A stretch of DNA of 64,000 bases, taken from contig CM035807.1 in NCBI GenBank assembly GCA_020466095.1, forward strand, positions 38,466,348 to 38,530,347. Reading direction: 5' to 3'. This stretch comes from Chlorops oryzae. Taxonomy: Eukaryota; Arthropoda; Insecta; Diptera; Chloropidae. Below, piece by piece: positions 8,845-22,031 of the stretch. The notes under the pieces were generated by a model. That model made no database searches. It was given only the letters and a program-made list of their open reading frames with translations, and had not been told where the DNA came from. The translations under genes and the position numbers were made by a program. How positions within the stretch are numbered: the stretch's first letter is position 1; each line of letters starts with the position of its first letter.

Positions 8845-11800
8845 TTTCTAAATATTCAAGATCGATCACGGATGTGTTTTATTCTTGCTATCGTAATAAT
8901 TTTTTTGCTAAGTAATTAAATTTTGTTATTTATTTGATTTGTCTCCTTCAATGAAAAACTGCCAAATAGTTCATTGAGTAGTCATGTCACATGAAATTTC
9001 TTAAGGCATTAAAAAGAATTTTGAAAGCCCAACCATAATAATCAGCTTTTCGCTGATTCCCTAGGAAGGATATGCAAGGTTTCATGAGTGCATATTTGGC
9101 AATTTTTTTTTTAACGAACTAGCTGATTGTCAAATTCTTAAAAGCTTGCATACACTGTACAACACAAACAAACATCAATCCGGTTTGAAAAAAACAAAAA
9201 TTCTCAAAAAATCATTTTTGTGTTATATTTTTTGCATATCTCGATAATGCAGCATATTGTTTTATTAGAAAAATTTCAGATGTTTTCAATCAATTTTACT
9301 TTTAGTTCTCGTAAATATTTAAAATGTATTTTTAACTTTCACACATGTAGGTAGTTGGATGGCTTAGGACGGGCTTAATTTTATTTGCACGAAAATTTTG
9401 CCGGTAATCTATATGAGTCCCCATAATAATTGACTTTTAATATGTTAAATATGCTTAGAGCAGTTTTTTTGGTTTAACAGACCCTAGTATTGGAGATGAA
9501 AGATTTATTCAGGAGCAATGCTTACAAATAACCGCACACAACTGCAAAACTAATAATAAACAACCTAAACTTCAAATTTTTATTTCAATGAGTAAAAACA
9601 ATAATTATTTGACTTCAATTGAGAGCAAGAAGATTATAATAGAACTCAGTTAGTTCTTTGCTGTTCGTATTATATTTTGCCTCTGAATTACATACATGAT
9701 TTGTGGTTGTGAATAGAGTATTTTGTTTCCAAAATCGCACTGCGAGGAAGAGAGGATTCTGTCTTCTCTTTTGTCGGTCTGTTTTCGTTCGTCGCAATTT
9801 TTTGTAATAAATCATAAAAATGAAACTTTTTTGTCGTCGTCTGTCAACATTTATACGCACATAGCATAGCGAGCCGAAAAACAAATTTGATACAGAGGCA
9901 AAGGACGAATTCAGAATTTTTATTTGGCATGCTGTGCCTTTGGAACGCATTCTCAGCAGGGAAAATTGCAGTTGCACTTCGGGGATAGGCCTATGTGTTG
10001 AACGAAATGTTTAAAAAAATTAATTTGCACTATTGCATATATGAGACTAATCTGTATAAAAAATGTTTTTTAAGTCTCCAAAATAATGGCACGTACCTAT
10101 TTACCATAAATCCTTAGAGTCGTCAAACATGCATTGTGCGCATGCAGAGCAAAACACATTTTGCGCTCCCGCAACGAAAACAGGAAGCTGACCTAACGCA
10201 CCGACAAATAAATCCAAATTGTTAATGTTTTTTATCTCACAACGAAATTTCGAAACGAAGTCCTCAAGCACTGAAAAAATATTTCATAAAACATTTGAAT
10301 TCAAGGTCGTCACACTATAAAAAAATCTTGAGCGGGTCTTACGGCAGGTAAAATCACTTTCGTAAGGCCGACTTCATCAAAGTTGTACATTGGTGCCGAT
10401 CATTGTGGACTACAATGGCAGAAGTTATTTTGTAAATCTTTTCGATTGATGTTGCTCACTTTGAGTAGCTATTTTGACTTCAAATACATAGTTTATTGCA
10501 TTGAAATGACTACAACATTTACGTCCACAAATGACCTAGGAAACTTGGAAAAAAGGGAGAAACGCGTAAAATGTTGGGGAATCTTCGGCGCACTCGCCGC
10601 TAAGTCTACACTCTTCTGCTTTCGTGCGTCCCGCCGTCAAATTATGTGCGTTTTATGTTCTATTTATGTTGTGTAAACGACGCCATAATCGTAAAAATAT
10701 CATAACAAATCGTTAAATTCGATCGTCAATGGGAGTAAGCATCACAATGTGTTGAGCAAGTGGCCTTCGAGTATTTTTATAAGGGTGTAATCGTAAAAAC
10801 GTCTTCTCAGCGCCAGAGATACCGTCGGGAAAGAAATTTTGTGTGAGTCCAATCCAATTGAGTTGTTTCTTTTATGAAGTAAGCGATGATTAAGGCAATG
10901 AAATGAAATTTGAACTGTAGAAAATTGAATTTTAAGAGCTTCATCCAGCACATTTAAGAATTTAATGTTAGAAAAAAGATTTCTTTGATGATGCTATTTG
11001 AACAGCTTTCGAAATTCACTTTCTGTTTAATTGAAATTTCTTTAAAAGAAACTTTAGCCAATGGGTTTCTTAGTCGATACACATCGCTTCTCAGTGACTT
11101 TAGTACAAAAGCAAATGCGGGCATTGAAATACAGATCTGATATAAAGATTGTAGGAGAAAAAAAAATTGAGGCCCGCATTTTTTACACCTGAATTATAAA
11201 TTCAAATTTTCAATTTACAATTAAATTTTCGCAGAAGTTGATTAGTTAAAACTTGGAAATTTTCGCTGGGAATTAAATCCTTAGATGGATTCATTCTTTT
11301 AAAGCTCTACTTCTCATAAAGGTTTTTATGTATGTGTATAGAAAGTGTCATATATATTTGCATCTTACACAGAGATCGTGCCTAAAATATCTTGGACAAA
11401 ACTCAAAGACGAAAACCATCCTGCAAGCCTAACATCGAAGAGACAGCCAACAAGGCGTTTTATGTGCTGGAATAGAGTTTCTCGAAACCACTTAATCCTT
11501 CCCTCACCCAATGGACATGCACTGCAAAATGAAATTTAATTTTGGTGATCGTCCTTCAAAAATTGAGTATATTCATGTACTTGCCGTCGGGGACGAAACG
11601 AAGATGAATTGTGGGGCAATGACCTCATCCAATTTATTAATACCCTGTATTTTTAGTATGGAAAGAAATGAAGCACACATATAACACAATTAAACAGTGA
11701 AATTACTTGGGTTCGTTGAGCGATGAAGGAAACGAATGTAAGCAAACGCAAATTGCAATATGAGAGCGAAAGAACTTTTTGTTTCGTTCGTTTTTTGGAA

Positions 11801-11883
11801 AATTAACAGCATCTAGTGAAAAGGATACCCAATGTTGAGTAAAACTACCTATTTTATACCAAGTACAGTTTCCTAAAAGGCAA
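8845..11883. other. Non-coding stretch, nothing recognised
   Basis: AT-rich, with no domain-bearing frame on either strand. A fragment TTTAACAGACCCTAGTATTG near 9473-9493 matches the family B Helentron landmark and may be a relic. Confidence 0.45.
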
Positions 11884-11940
11884 GTAAACGTTGTTATAGT
11901 CAGGCGAAACTCTCAATACGAGTACAATCCACGCCACACA
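11884..11940 (-). repeat. Degenerate Helentron family B tail
   Basis: CAAGTAAACGTTGTTATAGT followed by CAGGCGAAACTC resembles the 3' end of family B, but the hairpin is broken. Confidence 0.35.
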
Positions 11941-11959
11941 TAAAAATTAAGCTATATAT

Positions 11960-12480
11960 TAGTGTTGCAACGAATACTCGCATTCGCATTCCCGATTATT
12001 CGCATATTTTTTGACATTCGCATTCGCAAAAATTGGCGAATATTTTGCGAATGTATCGAGCGGCATTTCTTACAATGATATGGAAAAGTAAAATGAAGTT
12101 CTCGAAAATTTTTGATCCGCGTGTTCTTTGAAACCAAAATCCCAATAGTAATACATTTGAAGCGACCGGTTCCATATTCACAATTCCATGTTAATTTTTC
12201 TGCCAAAGTAAAGCCGGAAAGTTGAATGAACCCTGCTTGCTCGATATTTCTTGATTACTTCACGTCTCAGTACAGGCGAAAGTAAAGTAATTACTTTCAA
12301 GTAGTTTTTAATTTTTTTTTACATGTCGCACACCGGCAACTAAAGCGACACAACTTAAAATTTGTGAGTTGGGCTGAGGATCTTGTTCATAAGTCACCTG
12401 TTTACCTGCATTCGCATTGGCGAATATTAAAGTACATTCGCATTTGCGAATGTCAAAAGGCAACATTCCTTACAGCACTA
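11960..12480. mobile_element. hAT-like non-autonomous element, putative
   Basis: The ends TAGTGTTGCAACGAATA and the reverse complement TAGTGCTGTAAGGAATG match at 13 of 17 positions. Both subterminal zones carry clustered CATTCGCATTCGC / GCGAATATT words. The TAG-type ends suit hAT elements, but the 8-bp flanks do not match, so the assignment is tentative. Confidence 0.38.
12325..12367 (+). repeat. Family X MITE end fragment
   Basis: GTCGCACACCGGCAACTAAA followed by GCGACACAACTTAAAA matches the family X left terminus. No partner end was found. Confidence 0.4.
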
Positions 12481-12490
12481 GATACTATAT

Positions 12491-12545
12491 CGCACACTAA
12501 ACACTAAACCGACACAAGTCAAAATTTTCCAAAATCGACTTTTTT
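12491..12545 (+). repeat. Family X MITE end fragment, copy 5
   Basis: Preceded by ATAT, the sequence CGCACACTAAACACTAAACC then GACACAAGTCAAAATTTT matches the left terminus of the complete copy at 37272. The right half is missing. Confidence 0.5.
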
Positions 12546-14510
12546 CCATAAATTAGTTCATAATACACATCTCTAGCTACAAAAAAAATTTCTTCCCCAT
12601 ACCTGTCTTCCTTCACTGAATAAATATTTTTGTGCCAGTTTTTACATTAGTTGCCTCGACTCTGCAGTTTCAGTTAAAACGTGATATTTTCAGTTTTGTC
12701 CAAGTTCCCCAGCAAAACAGATAAGTTTTGTTGCACACAAAGCGGGTCATTTTGAAATGTGCCACTTTCGCTGTAATAAATGATAGATTTTGTGTTGCAT
12801 CATTTTGGATTGTGCCTTTTTAATTGAAAAAGAAAATTACGATCGACTGTATTATTTTTATATGTGCCGTTTTATATGAAACTATCTTGATCATCCTAAG
12901 CCTAAGATAAATAAATTGTTTTAAAGCAGAATTAAAATAAAATTAAACATCCATCGGAACCAGAAATTTGTTTCTTTATATTTCTAGAAGGCATTTTTTA
13001 AAAAATTGGTTTTGTATTTTGCATTTGTTTTAACGTTTAAACCAAAACCTTCTCCTGTTTCACCTTAACTGAAAATATCAACGTCGTTCTTTAAGTTGTG
13101 TCATTTTAACTGAAAAAATCAGTCACAATTTTTTAAATTTTCCTGTTTGCCAACTGCCCAAAATTTACGAAAACATTTTCCGAGCCTGCAATAATATAAT
13201 TTTAAATTTTTTGTGGAGAAAAGTCAAACATTTTAAGCACATTTTCCGGGTGGATTAGTTTAGAAATTTTAATGCCATTTTTACATAGTTTGTAACGCAA
13301 ATTTTGCCATACTTAGCCCCATTTATTCTCAGTCCTATTTATGACTATAGAGGAATTATACTTATCAACTTTCATTTAAGTCCCATTTGGGTTTCATGTC
13401 TAATTTCAAGTTCAAGTTTCAACTAAAGCGGACATCTTTATAACACAATGCTACAAACAAAATTTTTTTTCATACACTTTTTTCTAATGGTTATTTTATG
13501 TTAGCTTAGGGCTCCCTCATTCCAAAAAGGTCATTGGTTTGATAGATTTAAGTAGTGTTTCTGAGATATGGCCCAAAATGTGAAAAAAGTCAATTTTCTC
13601 TACTTTGCCCCATATTTACTACCATAACTCAATTACCGTATAAGATAGCTAAGCGCATAGATAATTTGGAAAGGTGGAAACCGTGCGCAAATTTTAAGTG
13701 CCTAAACGCCAGCCTACGACTGTAATTGTGGCTCCTATGAAATCAGAAAGGCCATTTTTTGTATCATATTTTCACTTTTTTCACTCAATTATCGAGTGCA
13801 ACCAGTATATAATATCTTAGCAACCAAAGAAAATTATCCCAATATTAGGCAAGCCAGTTTTTGCGAGAATCGTAACGAACATTTAAAGCCACAGAACTCG
13901 ATGATCGGATGACAAATATGAAAGTTATAAGCGAAAAACTGCATTTTTATTTTTTAAAAACGGCAAACATTTTTGATTTTGCTTTGGGACGCAACATTTA
14001 ATGGCAAGAAAATAAGACTGCAGCTGAAAATGCATCAAAAAAAAAAAAGAAATAACAAAGGCTTAAAATATATTCAAGCATAATACATTTGAAATTCGGG
14101 ATATGTTCTTATTATCGATTATCTTATCGATTTCCTTAAATAGGTAACGTTTTCAGCTGTGTTGTATGATAAACACGTAAAATTTTAGTTGTTTTAGCTC
14201 TTAAAACACAAAAGTTCAATAAAACACAATATGGAAACATGCCATACTGAGTAACAGACAGACAGATGCTTCATAAACTCTATCCCTATTAATTACACCT
14301 TACTGTTTTCCCTTCCAGAATTGTCAATTTTTATTCCCTTTATCCTTACCATTAACGCTATTTGTGTCCTCTTCATTCTCCGCTCGTCAGGCACGCTGCT
14401 AGGGGGAATTTATGGGATTAAACCTTCATGCCTCACAACTAGTCCATTCCCATGGAAAATGTCTTTCACGTCTTTCACTCATGGTTTGAAGTTTATTTCA
14501 AGTATGTATA
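12546..14510. other. Non-coding stretch with recurring TTAACTGAAA words
   Basis: Around 12660-13130 the words TTTCAGTTAAAA, GATATTTTCAG and TGTGCC recur on both strands, suggesting an old inverted-repeat element. From 13130 to 14510 I see no gene. Confidence 0.35.
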
Positions 14511-14986
14511 TTAGTGTGGTCCAAAATTGTATGCGAAAATTATTTTGTGTCGGATTTTGCGATCCGTCCCCTCAAAATATAGTAGAGGGCAACAGAAAAG
14601 GGAAATGAAACGATTAAGATCGATCGGACGTTATTTAGCGGGTGCTCAACGAGGTCAAAGTTCAGAAACATGATTTTGCAAGCTCATGCCGCTAGTACAA
14701 ATAACAAAAATTAGCACTTACATTTTTCTAAATATCTCAAAAACTAATTAAGGTAGGAAGACGAACGTTGGCTGATTTCTAATACAACAGAAAATCCCAA
14801 AAAAAAATTTCTAATTTTTACACAGAGAAAAAGTTTTTCACAAAACAAAAAAATAACAAGTGGTAAGTTCATTTCGAGCTTTTGTTCAATGTTGAAGTTA
14901 AATTCAGCTCTAGCTTCTTTCCTTGCACGTCGAATCGGGAGCGGATCGCAAAATTAAACGAAGTTATCAAATTTGGTCCACCCTAA
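14511..14986. mobile_element. 476-bp TIR element with 6-bp flanking repeat
   Basis: The left end TTAGTGTGGTCCAAAATT and the right end (reverse complement TTAGGGTGGACCAAATTTG) match. The similarity extends inwards about 60 bp, including ATTTTGCGATCCG in both arms. TGTATA flanks both sides (14505-14510, 14987-14992). Non-coding. The superfamily is unassigned. Confidence 0.6.
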
Positions 14987-17404
14987 TGTATATCCTTTCA
15001 CGATGGCTCTTTCGCTTTCATTGCAATTAATAATTTAATTCGAGAAAATGTTACCAAACCAGGCTAAAATATTTCCAGCCCGATTCTAAATATTCCCAGT
15101 GAGTTTTTCCGTGCGGAATTCGAAAAAATTCTGCCTTTCTAAGCACGCAGGAAAAGTGGGCATAAAGGAACCCAGTAGTTTGAATATTTTTAAATGGAGG
15201 TCATCACATTTCTTCATTCATTGACGTTAAGAATACTTTCTTAATCCGTGGAGAAAAATTTCTATGGAAAAAACTCCCGGGTAATATTCTTTTAGAATAG
15301 GGCTGTATTTATAATGATGTTTTGCAAATAAGTCTGATGCATTAATTTGGATACTGTAACGACATTTTTAAATCGTTTTTAACGAATTTTTTCCAAGCTC
15401 CCTTATAACTTTTTTTCCAAAACCAACCTCAGAAATATATCCTGGCATCGTGCCTGCTGTTCGCCAAACAGCTTTCTTAGAGTATTGTATACATATATAA
15501 GTATCAACTTATAAGGGCGGCGCTTATTACTTCAAGATACTCCTTTTATTAGGGGATCGAGAAAAGACCTAATATTATCCCCTCTATTTTTTATATTTCT
15601 AATTCATTAGTTTTTTAGGTTATCTAAACTGTAATGCAACAAAAACATTACTTCAGATGATGTGTTGTTCATGAATGTAAATTTATGCCCTTTTTCTATC
15701 AATCTTTAAAGCACAGCAATTCCGGATATCACTATTTATAGGGATAGCTGCCTGTTTCTTATATGTATGTATTAGGTAAACGAATAGTTTTGTTACACTG
15801 GAGTTTGGGGAATGGGTTGGAAAAGTGAATATTTCACTTATAGATTTTTGATCTAAAAATACATCAATTGTAGGTCCAAAATTTTCGGCTTTAAGAGGAT
15901 GAAATTTAAATAGGAGGCTAGAAATAAGTATTTCGGATATTTAGAACTCTTTTTATTATTCGCTTTCTGCGCTCATGGCTTTTTTATTTATCGAAAAAAT
16001 TGTTAAATTTTTCCATAAACGGCAGTACCTTCACAGTCATCGGAGTTTTACTGAGTCACTCGTCTTTGCCGGCTCGACAGACGTTTGCTATGATACAATG
16101 AATCACATGCCGATGCAGCACAAGTGCAATCGTACATTGCGACAATGGGCGGACGAATAAGGCACAAATAAAGTTCGGAATTTGTTCATTTTTCTTTTCT
16201 TTTTTTGCTTTTATCATGAACCTAACGCACAGACAAGGCAGAACATGTCCATGGCCTGTTCCAGCAACCATGCCATACTCTTTGCTCTAGTGGGATGGCT
16301 GTGTATGTACATTTAGCAATATATGTATGTACATATCGTGTATGTTTTCCGAAATGTGTGCTCGTACGCAAATGCAGCCATGATTTATGACCTGAAACAA
16401 TATTGAGCGTGCGAAAATTTATGGAGTGTTCCTCTTCACGAATAAAACGAAATAAAAATTTTGTCAGTTGTGCTCCGTCGGAGTATTTTTTGCTGCTTTT
16501 TACAAACCATACGCTTCCTGGAGAGCCTTTTACTAGGTTCACTTTATTTGCTTACAGTGGGTGTTGAACCCACTGGCCAAAAACTGCAGGCAAAGCCATA
16601 CTCTCGTCGATAGTCGCTCCTGAATAGAACTTAAACTTTCAAAGAGAACACCCACGAGCCGTTTGCTTTTGATAGCCTTGTGACAATTTACTTCATTTTT
16701 TCTATAAATTTTGATATAGAACTATTGCTGTTAAGTTTTGCGCTCCTCTGGAGAAATAAACTTTTGATGTAAGAAACATTACTTCCAGAGCAAATGCATA
16801 TTTTTCAATATTCCCAGCATCATCCATCTCTAACAAAAGATCCCGACAAACCGATTATGTCGATGGAGTAATTAAACAGCAATTTTTATGAGACATTTTG
16901 GACAGCAAGCCATCTTATCTGAGATTGAATAAATTTCGTGTCGGACGACATCATGTGCATAGCATGCAAGCAACGTCATGTCGATGACAAAGTGACCAAC
17001 GCTTCTTGTTATTACCAAACTAACACACCTAACGTGAATGCAATACTGATTTCTGGAAAAACTTTCCGACTGAATACGTACTTCGGAGCCTTTAAAGCAT
17101 AAGACATATGCTCAAAATCGGCGACCGCAGCTGTAAAATAAAAGTTTCTTATAATTATTTTTTTCATTTCCAAAAAAGGAAGATGATAAGAGTTATTTTA
17201 TTGTGCACAACACAAAACTATATAGGGCAGGTGACCCGGTTTTGGCCACCGAACCCTTTCTGGCCATTTGGGTCTTCTGAGCGTTGTAATTACGGCATTG
17301 ACTTTATGCTGTGTGGTATTCGAAATTTTCAAATAACTTATTTTTATCAAAAATAATAAGGAAACCTGGTTGGTGTCTAATCTGTCGCAATTTCGTAATG
17401 TTTT
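14987..17404. other. Non-coding stretch, nothing recognised
   Basis: Mixed AT-rich DNA. A patch at 15970-16560 has higher GC and open frames on both strands, but no recognisable motif or codon pattern. Confidence 0.4.
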
Positions 17405-18459
17405 TATACCCAGCGTAAGCGGGGTATATTAGTTTTGTGCGAATCTTGTAACAGGGAGAACTAAGCTCCGGAGATATAGACATATATATATAGAAATGAT
17501 CAGGATCAAAAACTGAATCGATTTAGACATGTCCGTCAGTCCGTCCGTCCGTCTGTCCGTCCGTCCGTCTGTCCGTCTGTCCGTGGTCGGATCTCCTCCG
17601 AAACGGCTGGACCAATCAAGTCGAAATATGGCACACAGGTATATCGGGATCCGAGAATGATCCTAAGTAAAAATGGGAGACATCCGCCCACTGCCACGCC
17701 CACAAATGAATATAATGTGTTTTCAGTAAAATGCTTGTAACTTGCGAACCGCTCAACACATTCCATTGATATTTGGTGTGCTGATAAACTACGAAAAGAG
17801 ACATTTCCTGGAAAAAAATGGACGCCGCCCTCCTCGAGCCACGCCCACAAATAAGCCCACAAATAAGGGCTTATCGTAACTTGTGAAGTAAAAGGCGTAG
17901 AAGCTTCAAATTCGCAACATAGGTTGACCAAGGCGAATGAAAGGTATAGGAAAAAAATTTATATGGCCCGCCCACTTCCACGCCCACAAATGGAGATTTT
18001 TCGTAACTTCCGAATTAATAGGCGTAGACGCTTCAAATTCGCAACATAGGTTGACCAAGGCAAACGAAAGGTGTAAGGAAAAAATTTAACTGGCCCGCCC
18101 GCTGCCACGCCCACAAATTAAGATTTTTCGTAACTTCCGAAGTAAAAGGCGTAGAAGCTTCGAATTCGCAACATAGGTTCACCAAGGCGAATGAAAGGTG
18201 TAGGTAAAAATTTTATGTGGCCCTCCCACTGCCACGCCCACAAATGAAGATTTTTCGTAACTTCCGAAGTAAAAGGCGTAGAAGCTTCAAATTCGCAACA
18301 TAGGTTCACCAAGGCGAATGAAAGGTGTAGGTAAATAATTTATGTGGCCCTCCCACTGCCACGCCCACAAATAGAGAAGAAAAACATAGTGCACTCATAA
18401 TGTCGGGACGCTGGGTATTTCAAAGTCGGGCTTGACCGACTTTAGCTTTCTTACTTGTT
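17405..18459 (+). mobile_element. Helentron-like (DINE-1-type) family A, full-length copy
   Basis: Starts TATACCCAGCGTAAGCGGGG. Next come ATAGAAATGATCAGGATCA and a GTCC/GTCTGTCCGT tract (17520-17585), then CCACGCCCAC-rich body. It ends with hairpin AAAGTCGG-GCTTGA-CCGACTTT (18422-18443) and AGCTTTCTTACTTGTT. The start, pyrimidine tract and terminal hairpin match the plan of fly DINE-1/INE-1 Helentrons. Non-autonomous; open frames inside it are repeat-derived. Confidence 0.8.
17877..18372 (+). repeat. Four 127-bp tandem units inside the Helentron
   Basis: Unit starts lie at 17877, 18004, 18131 and 18258 (TAACTTSYGAA...). Each runs through AGGCGTAGAAGCTTC, TTCGCAACATAGGTT, CAAGGCGAATGAAAGG and GCCACGCCCACAAAT. 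Spacing is exactly 127 bp. The family A copy at 22.0 kb has a single unit and the one at 57.6 kb has several. Confidence 0.85.
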
Positions 18460-21400
18460 TCTTTTTTAATTTTGATATTATTAGATATGAAGATTGAATT
18501 TTACAAGAGAAATTAAAGAAATTTCGTCGCTTAATGTTTTGGAAGTGACCTTATGTCCGCATGGCCAATAATGGAGCACTAAATTGTGAAATTTATATTA
18601 AGTTTTTAATTTCTGCCCGAGCTGGAGAGAAGGAGTCCCCATACAGATTATTAACTTTTTCAAGTTTCAAATTCATAAAATACAATAGATCAGTGAGTTG
18701 ACCATCTTCAAACCAAAAAAAAAAAAAAAACAACAAAAAAATCCAAATGGACAGCGTTTTAGATAAAATAAAAGTCTAGGAGTCTAAGAAATTATATTGT
18801 TTTAATTCACTGTATATTAAATCGTGACTAGTTCGTTGGTATGTTGGTTACTGTTTGTTATTATGATTTCCTTCCCTCTGCCCAACTCTTAATTTTCATT
18901 TCGGATGGAGTACACTCCGGCATAGTATTTCTACTCAATTGAAATGTTTTTGGATATTTTTTGATAATGCGAAACGAAAGTATCGCGCCCGCATGAATTC
19001 CAGCTCGTATGGCAATTTTGTGCTGGTTGTGGTAACGCAATTTCAAGAAAGACTTCATGATGTGTAAAATTAACCAAACTGCCTTCCTCATTCCTCCGCA
19101 AAAACGCATTCGGAACAAGGCTTCCTAATTAGCTCGGATGTACTCATTTTGTTTTTACGTGCATACTTCTCATATTAAGCGTTGATGAAACGCTCTCACC
19201 TTTCGTTCTTTAATTTTTTCCCCATGTTTCGAGGATTTTAATGATAACATAACATCAGCTTCTTTCCAGATAGATTCACCCATGCAGTAACAAACATACA
19301 AACTGTGCGGTCGTACGTCGTCTTTTGTGCTCTTTGAGGATAATTGCATGTCCTCACTACGTTCCATAATGCGCACTAATTAATCCTGCAAGGATCGGAT
19401 TTTCTTGACATAATTATATTTACTACCATTGTTCTAGACAGTTTTCCACAGTCAAGTCGGAGCTCCACGAACTCCAGAACTTCCTGCCGTGACGCTTTTC
19501 TCTATACTCGAGAAAACAAAAAAAAAAAAGAAGTTATTTCATCTAGAAAAGGGCTACACAGTTTGAACTTTTATCTTATGGTAAATAAACACGCAAGGAG
19601 GCGAAAGTTTAAGGCGAAGTAAGGATAAAATTAATTTTTAAGAGCGTTAGTGGAGCCCGTTATGCACAAGGAAGCACGGTTATTTGGTGTGAAATTCGAA
19701 ACATATTTTTGTAGCACTCGAAAGCATGTTCAGTTAATGATAGATGTTTTATGTTTCGCATTTTAAATGGCTGGTGAGTCTCTCTTCTGAATTCGACAGA
19801 TGCTTTTCTCCTACTCTCTGCATAAACAAAATTTAGTACAGATAATTAATTAAGTAAGAAAATCCGAGGGTCGGAGGATTATGATAACAAAGTTTTTCCA
19901 ACTCTATGGGACTTCTTTTTTACCTTTGGATTTTTTCCGTCCTTCTAGAAAATTAAATATTATACGAAATAATTGTTAACATACAGTAGACGGAATTGAC
20001 TACAAGGGACGTAAATAAGTCAGCAGAGGTAAGAATATTCACGACCCAGCAAGTAGTTGTACTTGAGGGTCTCGGTGGCGCCACTCCAACAGATGCTCTG
20101 ACGATTTTTGAATGCTTTTAAAAAATCTCAAAGACATCTAGCACAGTAAAAATTCATGCCTAGGAAAGTAGCCTTATGGTACAATCGCATATGAGTAGTT
20201 TTGCTTTTTATATACAATGCAGCAAAACTTTAAGTCAATTTATCATTTAGTACAACAGAATTTCTTAAAAATATCATAAATTTCGAATTCAATAGAATTG
20301 GCAACGAACTAAAAGGACCCGTACCATTTGTCTACATATTACTTCCAAGCAATAGCAGCTCGCCATCGAAACAGATATAAAACTCATGGAATGTATTGTT
20401 GGTTTGTAGAAATATCGCTCCGTACTAAATTAATGAGATGCGCTTAGCGACATGTGATTGCAGAAAAAAAAAAACTTCTATCGCCGCCTTTGAAATTTCA
20501 GATTGTATAAACGTCTTAATATAGAAGACTCTGTTCATTTTATTTCCTTCTTCATTTGCGCTGATGTGTTCTCTTTTCAGTTCTTGTTTGGAATTCTCGT
20601 TTTTTTTCTTTTCGAATCAAATTATAATGTCTCAAGCTGAATTTTTGGAAACTTTCCAAATTTTTAGTTTTCCCTTCATTGCAATTCAATTTGGAAGAGA
20701 AGATACATATGCACGCACGCGTCGCATGGGTTGTCTGTGCTTGTTTGGTTGTCGTGCGAGGCAGAACTCATTCGTCTGCTCATTGATGCAAAGCACTTGA
20801 TCTTCTTCTTTAATTCAAAATTAGTATTATGTTGAAAGCAACTTCTTGGCGCCTACCAACTCTCAATTCTTAATTTACAACGGATTTAACTTGTGGCTAA
20901 AGCGTATTCTTTGACAAACATGAGCTTAGCAACGGAGATATGAACTTGTTAATTCTTTAATATACCCAATTTTCAATGCTTAGTTGGAAATAATTTATTT
21001 ATCGTTTTATTTTATGTTTACGGAACGATTCAAAACCTGTGAAAAGGAAATTTTTTTCTTCCCCAGCAAAATATTTGGTAACCGCGACTTTTGTAACCCG
21101 AAAATTCATTAGTAAATTTAGTTCCGTTGAACTATCAATAGATGTTGTAATCAGATGCACCTTAAATAGGTAATGAGTGGAAATTCCACTTAAAATTCAT
21201 GAAAAACCAGCTTACTCCTTCATGTATAGCATCAGATTTTCAAATTCACTTCCTACACATTCGACGACTTGGTCATCGGAAACGCTAAGCAATGGTAACC
21301 GATGAATTTCACCAGACATCTACGTGTTGCTCTTAAACTTAAATTCAAATCTGATTCTCATATCATTTTCAAATCGAAAATTATTGTTTGCTATTAACAT

Positions 21401-22031
21401 TTGAGTTCGATTTGAGATTGATTTGAGATTAAACCTTTTTTTTTTTTCAATCTGAGAACAAAGTCTCTTTTTTGTTGAGAATGTTTGCTGGGTTACGGGT
21501 TCATAGAAAAATCACTGGGTCTAAGCGTTGGCGTTGTTCTTAGGTTTCATTACAATTACATGAGCTGTATTGCACCACTCCAATTTAACGAGTTGTCCCT
21601 TTTTTCCAAAAATCCTGGAGAAAGTTCATTTTTCAGCACATAAACGCCCCCATACGTTCGAGCCATCAGACCTCAAACTGATCGCGATGTTAAAAGTGGG
21701 ATGTAATGAAAAGGCTAGCCTGCTCTCTGGAAGTGAACACAATAGAAAATCTTTGGGGGCTTCTTTACACGTGGAATTTATGCCAAAAATAAGCAATACA
21801 AAATCGTTTCGGACCTTAAAATGGCGATAATTGCAAATTCGGACTCTTTCGAGCGGAGCACTTTAAAATGGCTGATCAAAAGCATTTAGATCAGAATTTT
21901 TGGGCTTATTAAGATGGGAGGAGGACCAAAAAACTATAAAAATAAGTTTTGCGTTCGTTTCAATGAAAAGGTACCTTTCATTTTAGATAGTAAAAACTTC
22001 GGCCAATTTTATGGACACCTCAAAAAGTACA
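18460..22031. other. Non-coding stretch, nothing recognised
   Basis: No domain-bearing frame, terminal repeat pair or RNA gene seen. There are A-runs near 18715-18740 and 19508-19520. Confidence 0.4.

Noticed and set aside
9615..9977. 120-codon minus-strand frame
   Set aside because: No recognisable domain and unremarkable composition; a chance frame.
11960..12480. Firm hAT assignment
   Set aside because: Terminal similarity is partial and the 8-bp flanks (CTATATAT, GATACTAT) do not match, so it is kept as tentative.
17520..17585. GTCCGTCC tract as an independent microsatellite
   Set aside because: It is a standard part of DINE-1-type Helentrons and recurs at the same place in other copies.
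17536..17931. 131-codon minus-strand open frame ending in TDGQTDGRTD
   Set aside because: Made by the GTCC/GTCT tract and body of the first family A Helentron.
17877..18372. CRISPR-like array
   Set aside because: Units are contiguous 127-bp tandem repeats without distinct spacers, in a eukaryotic transposon.
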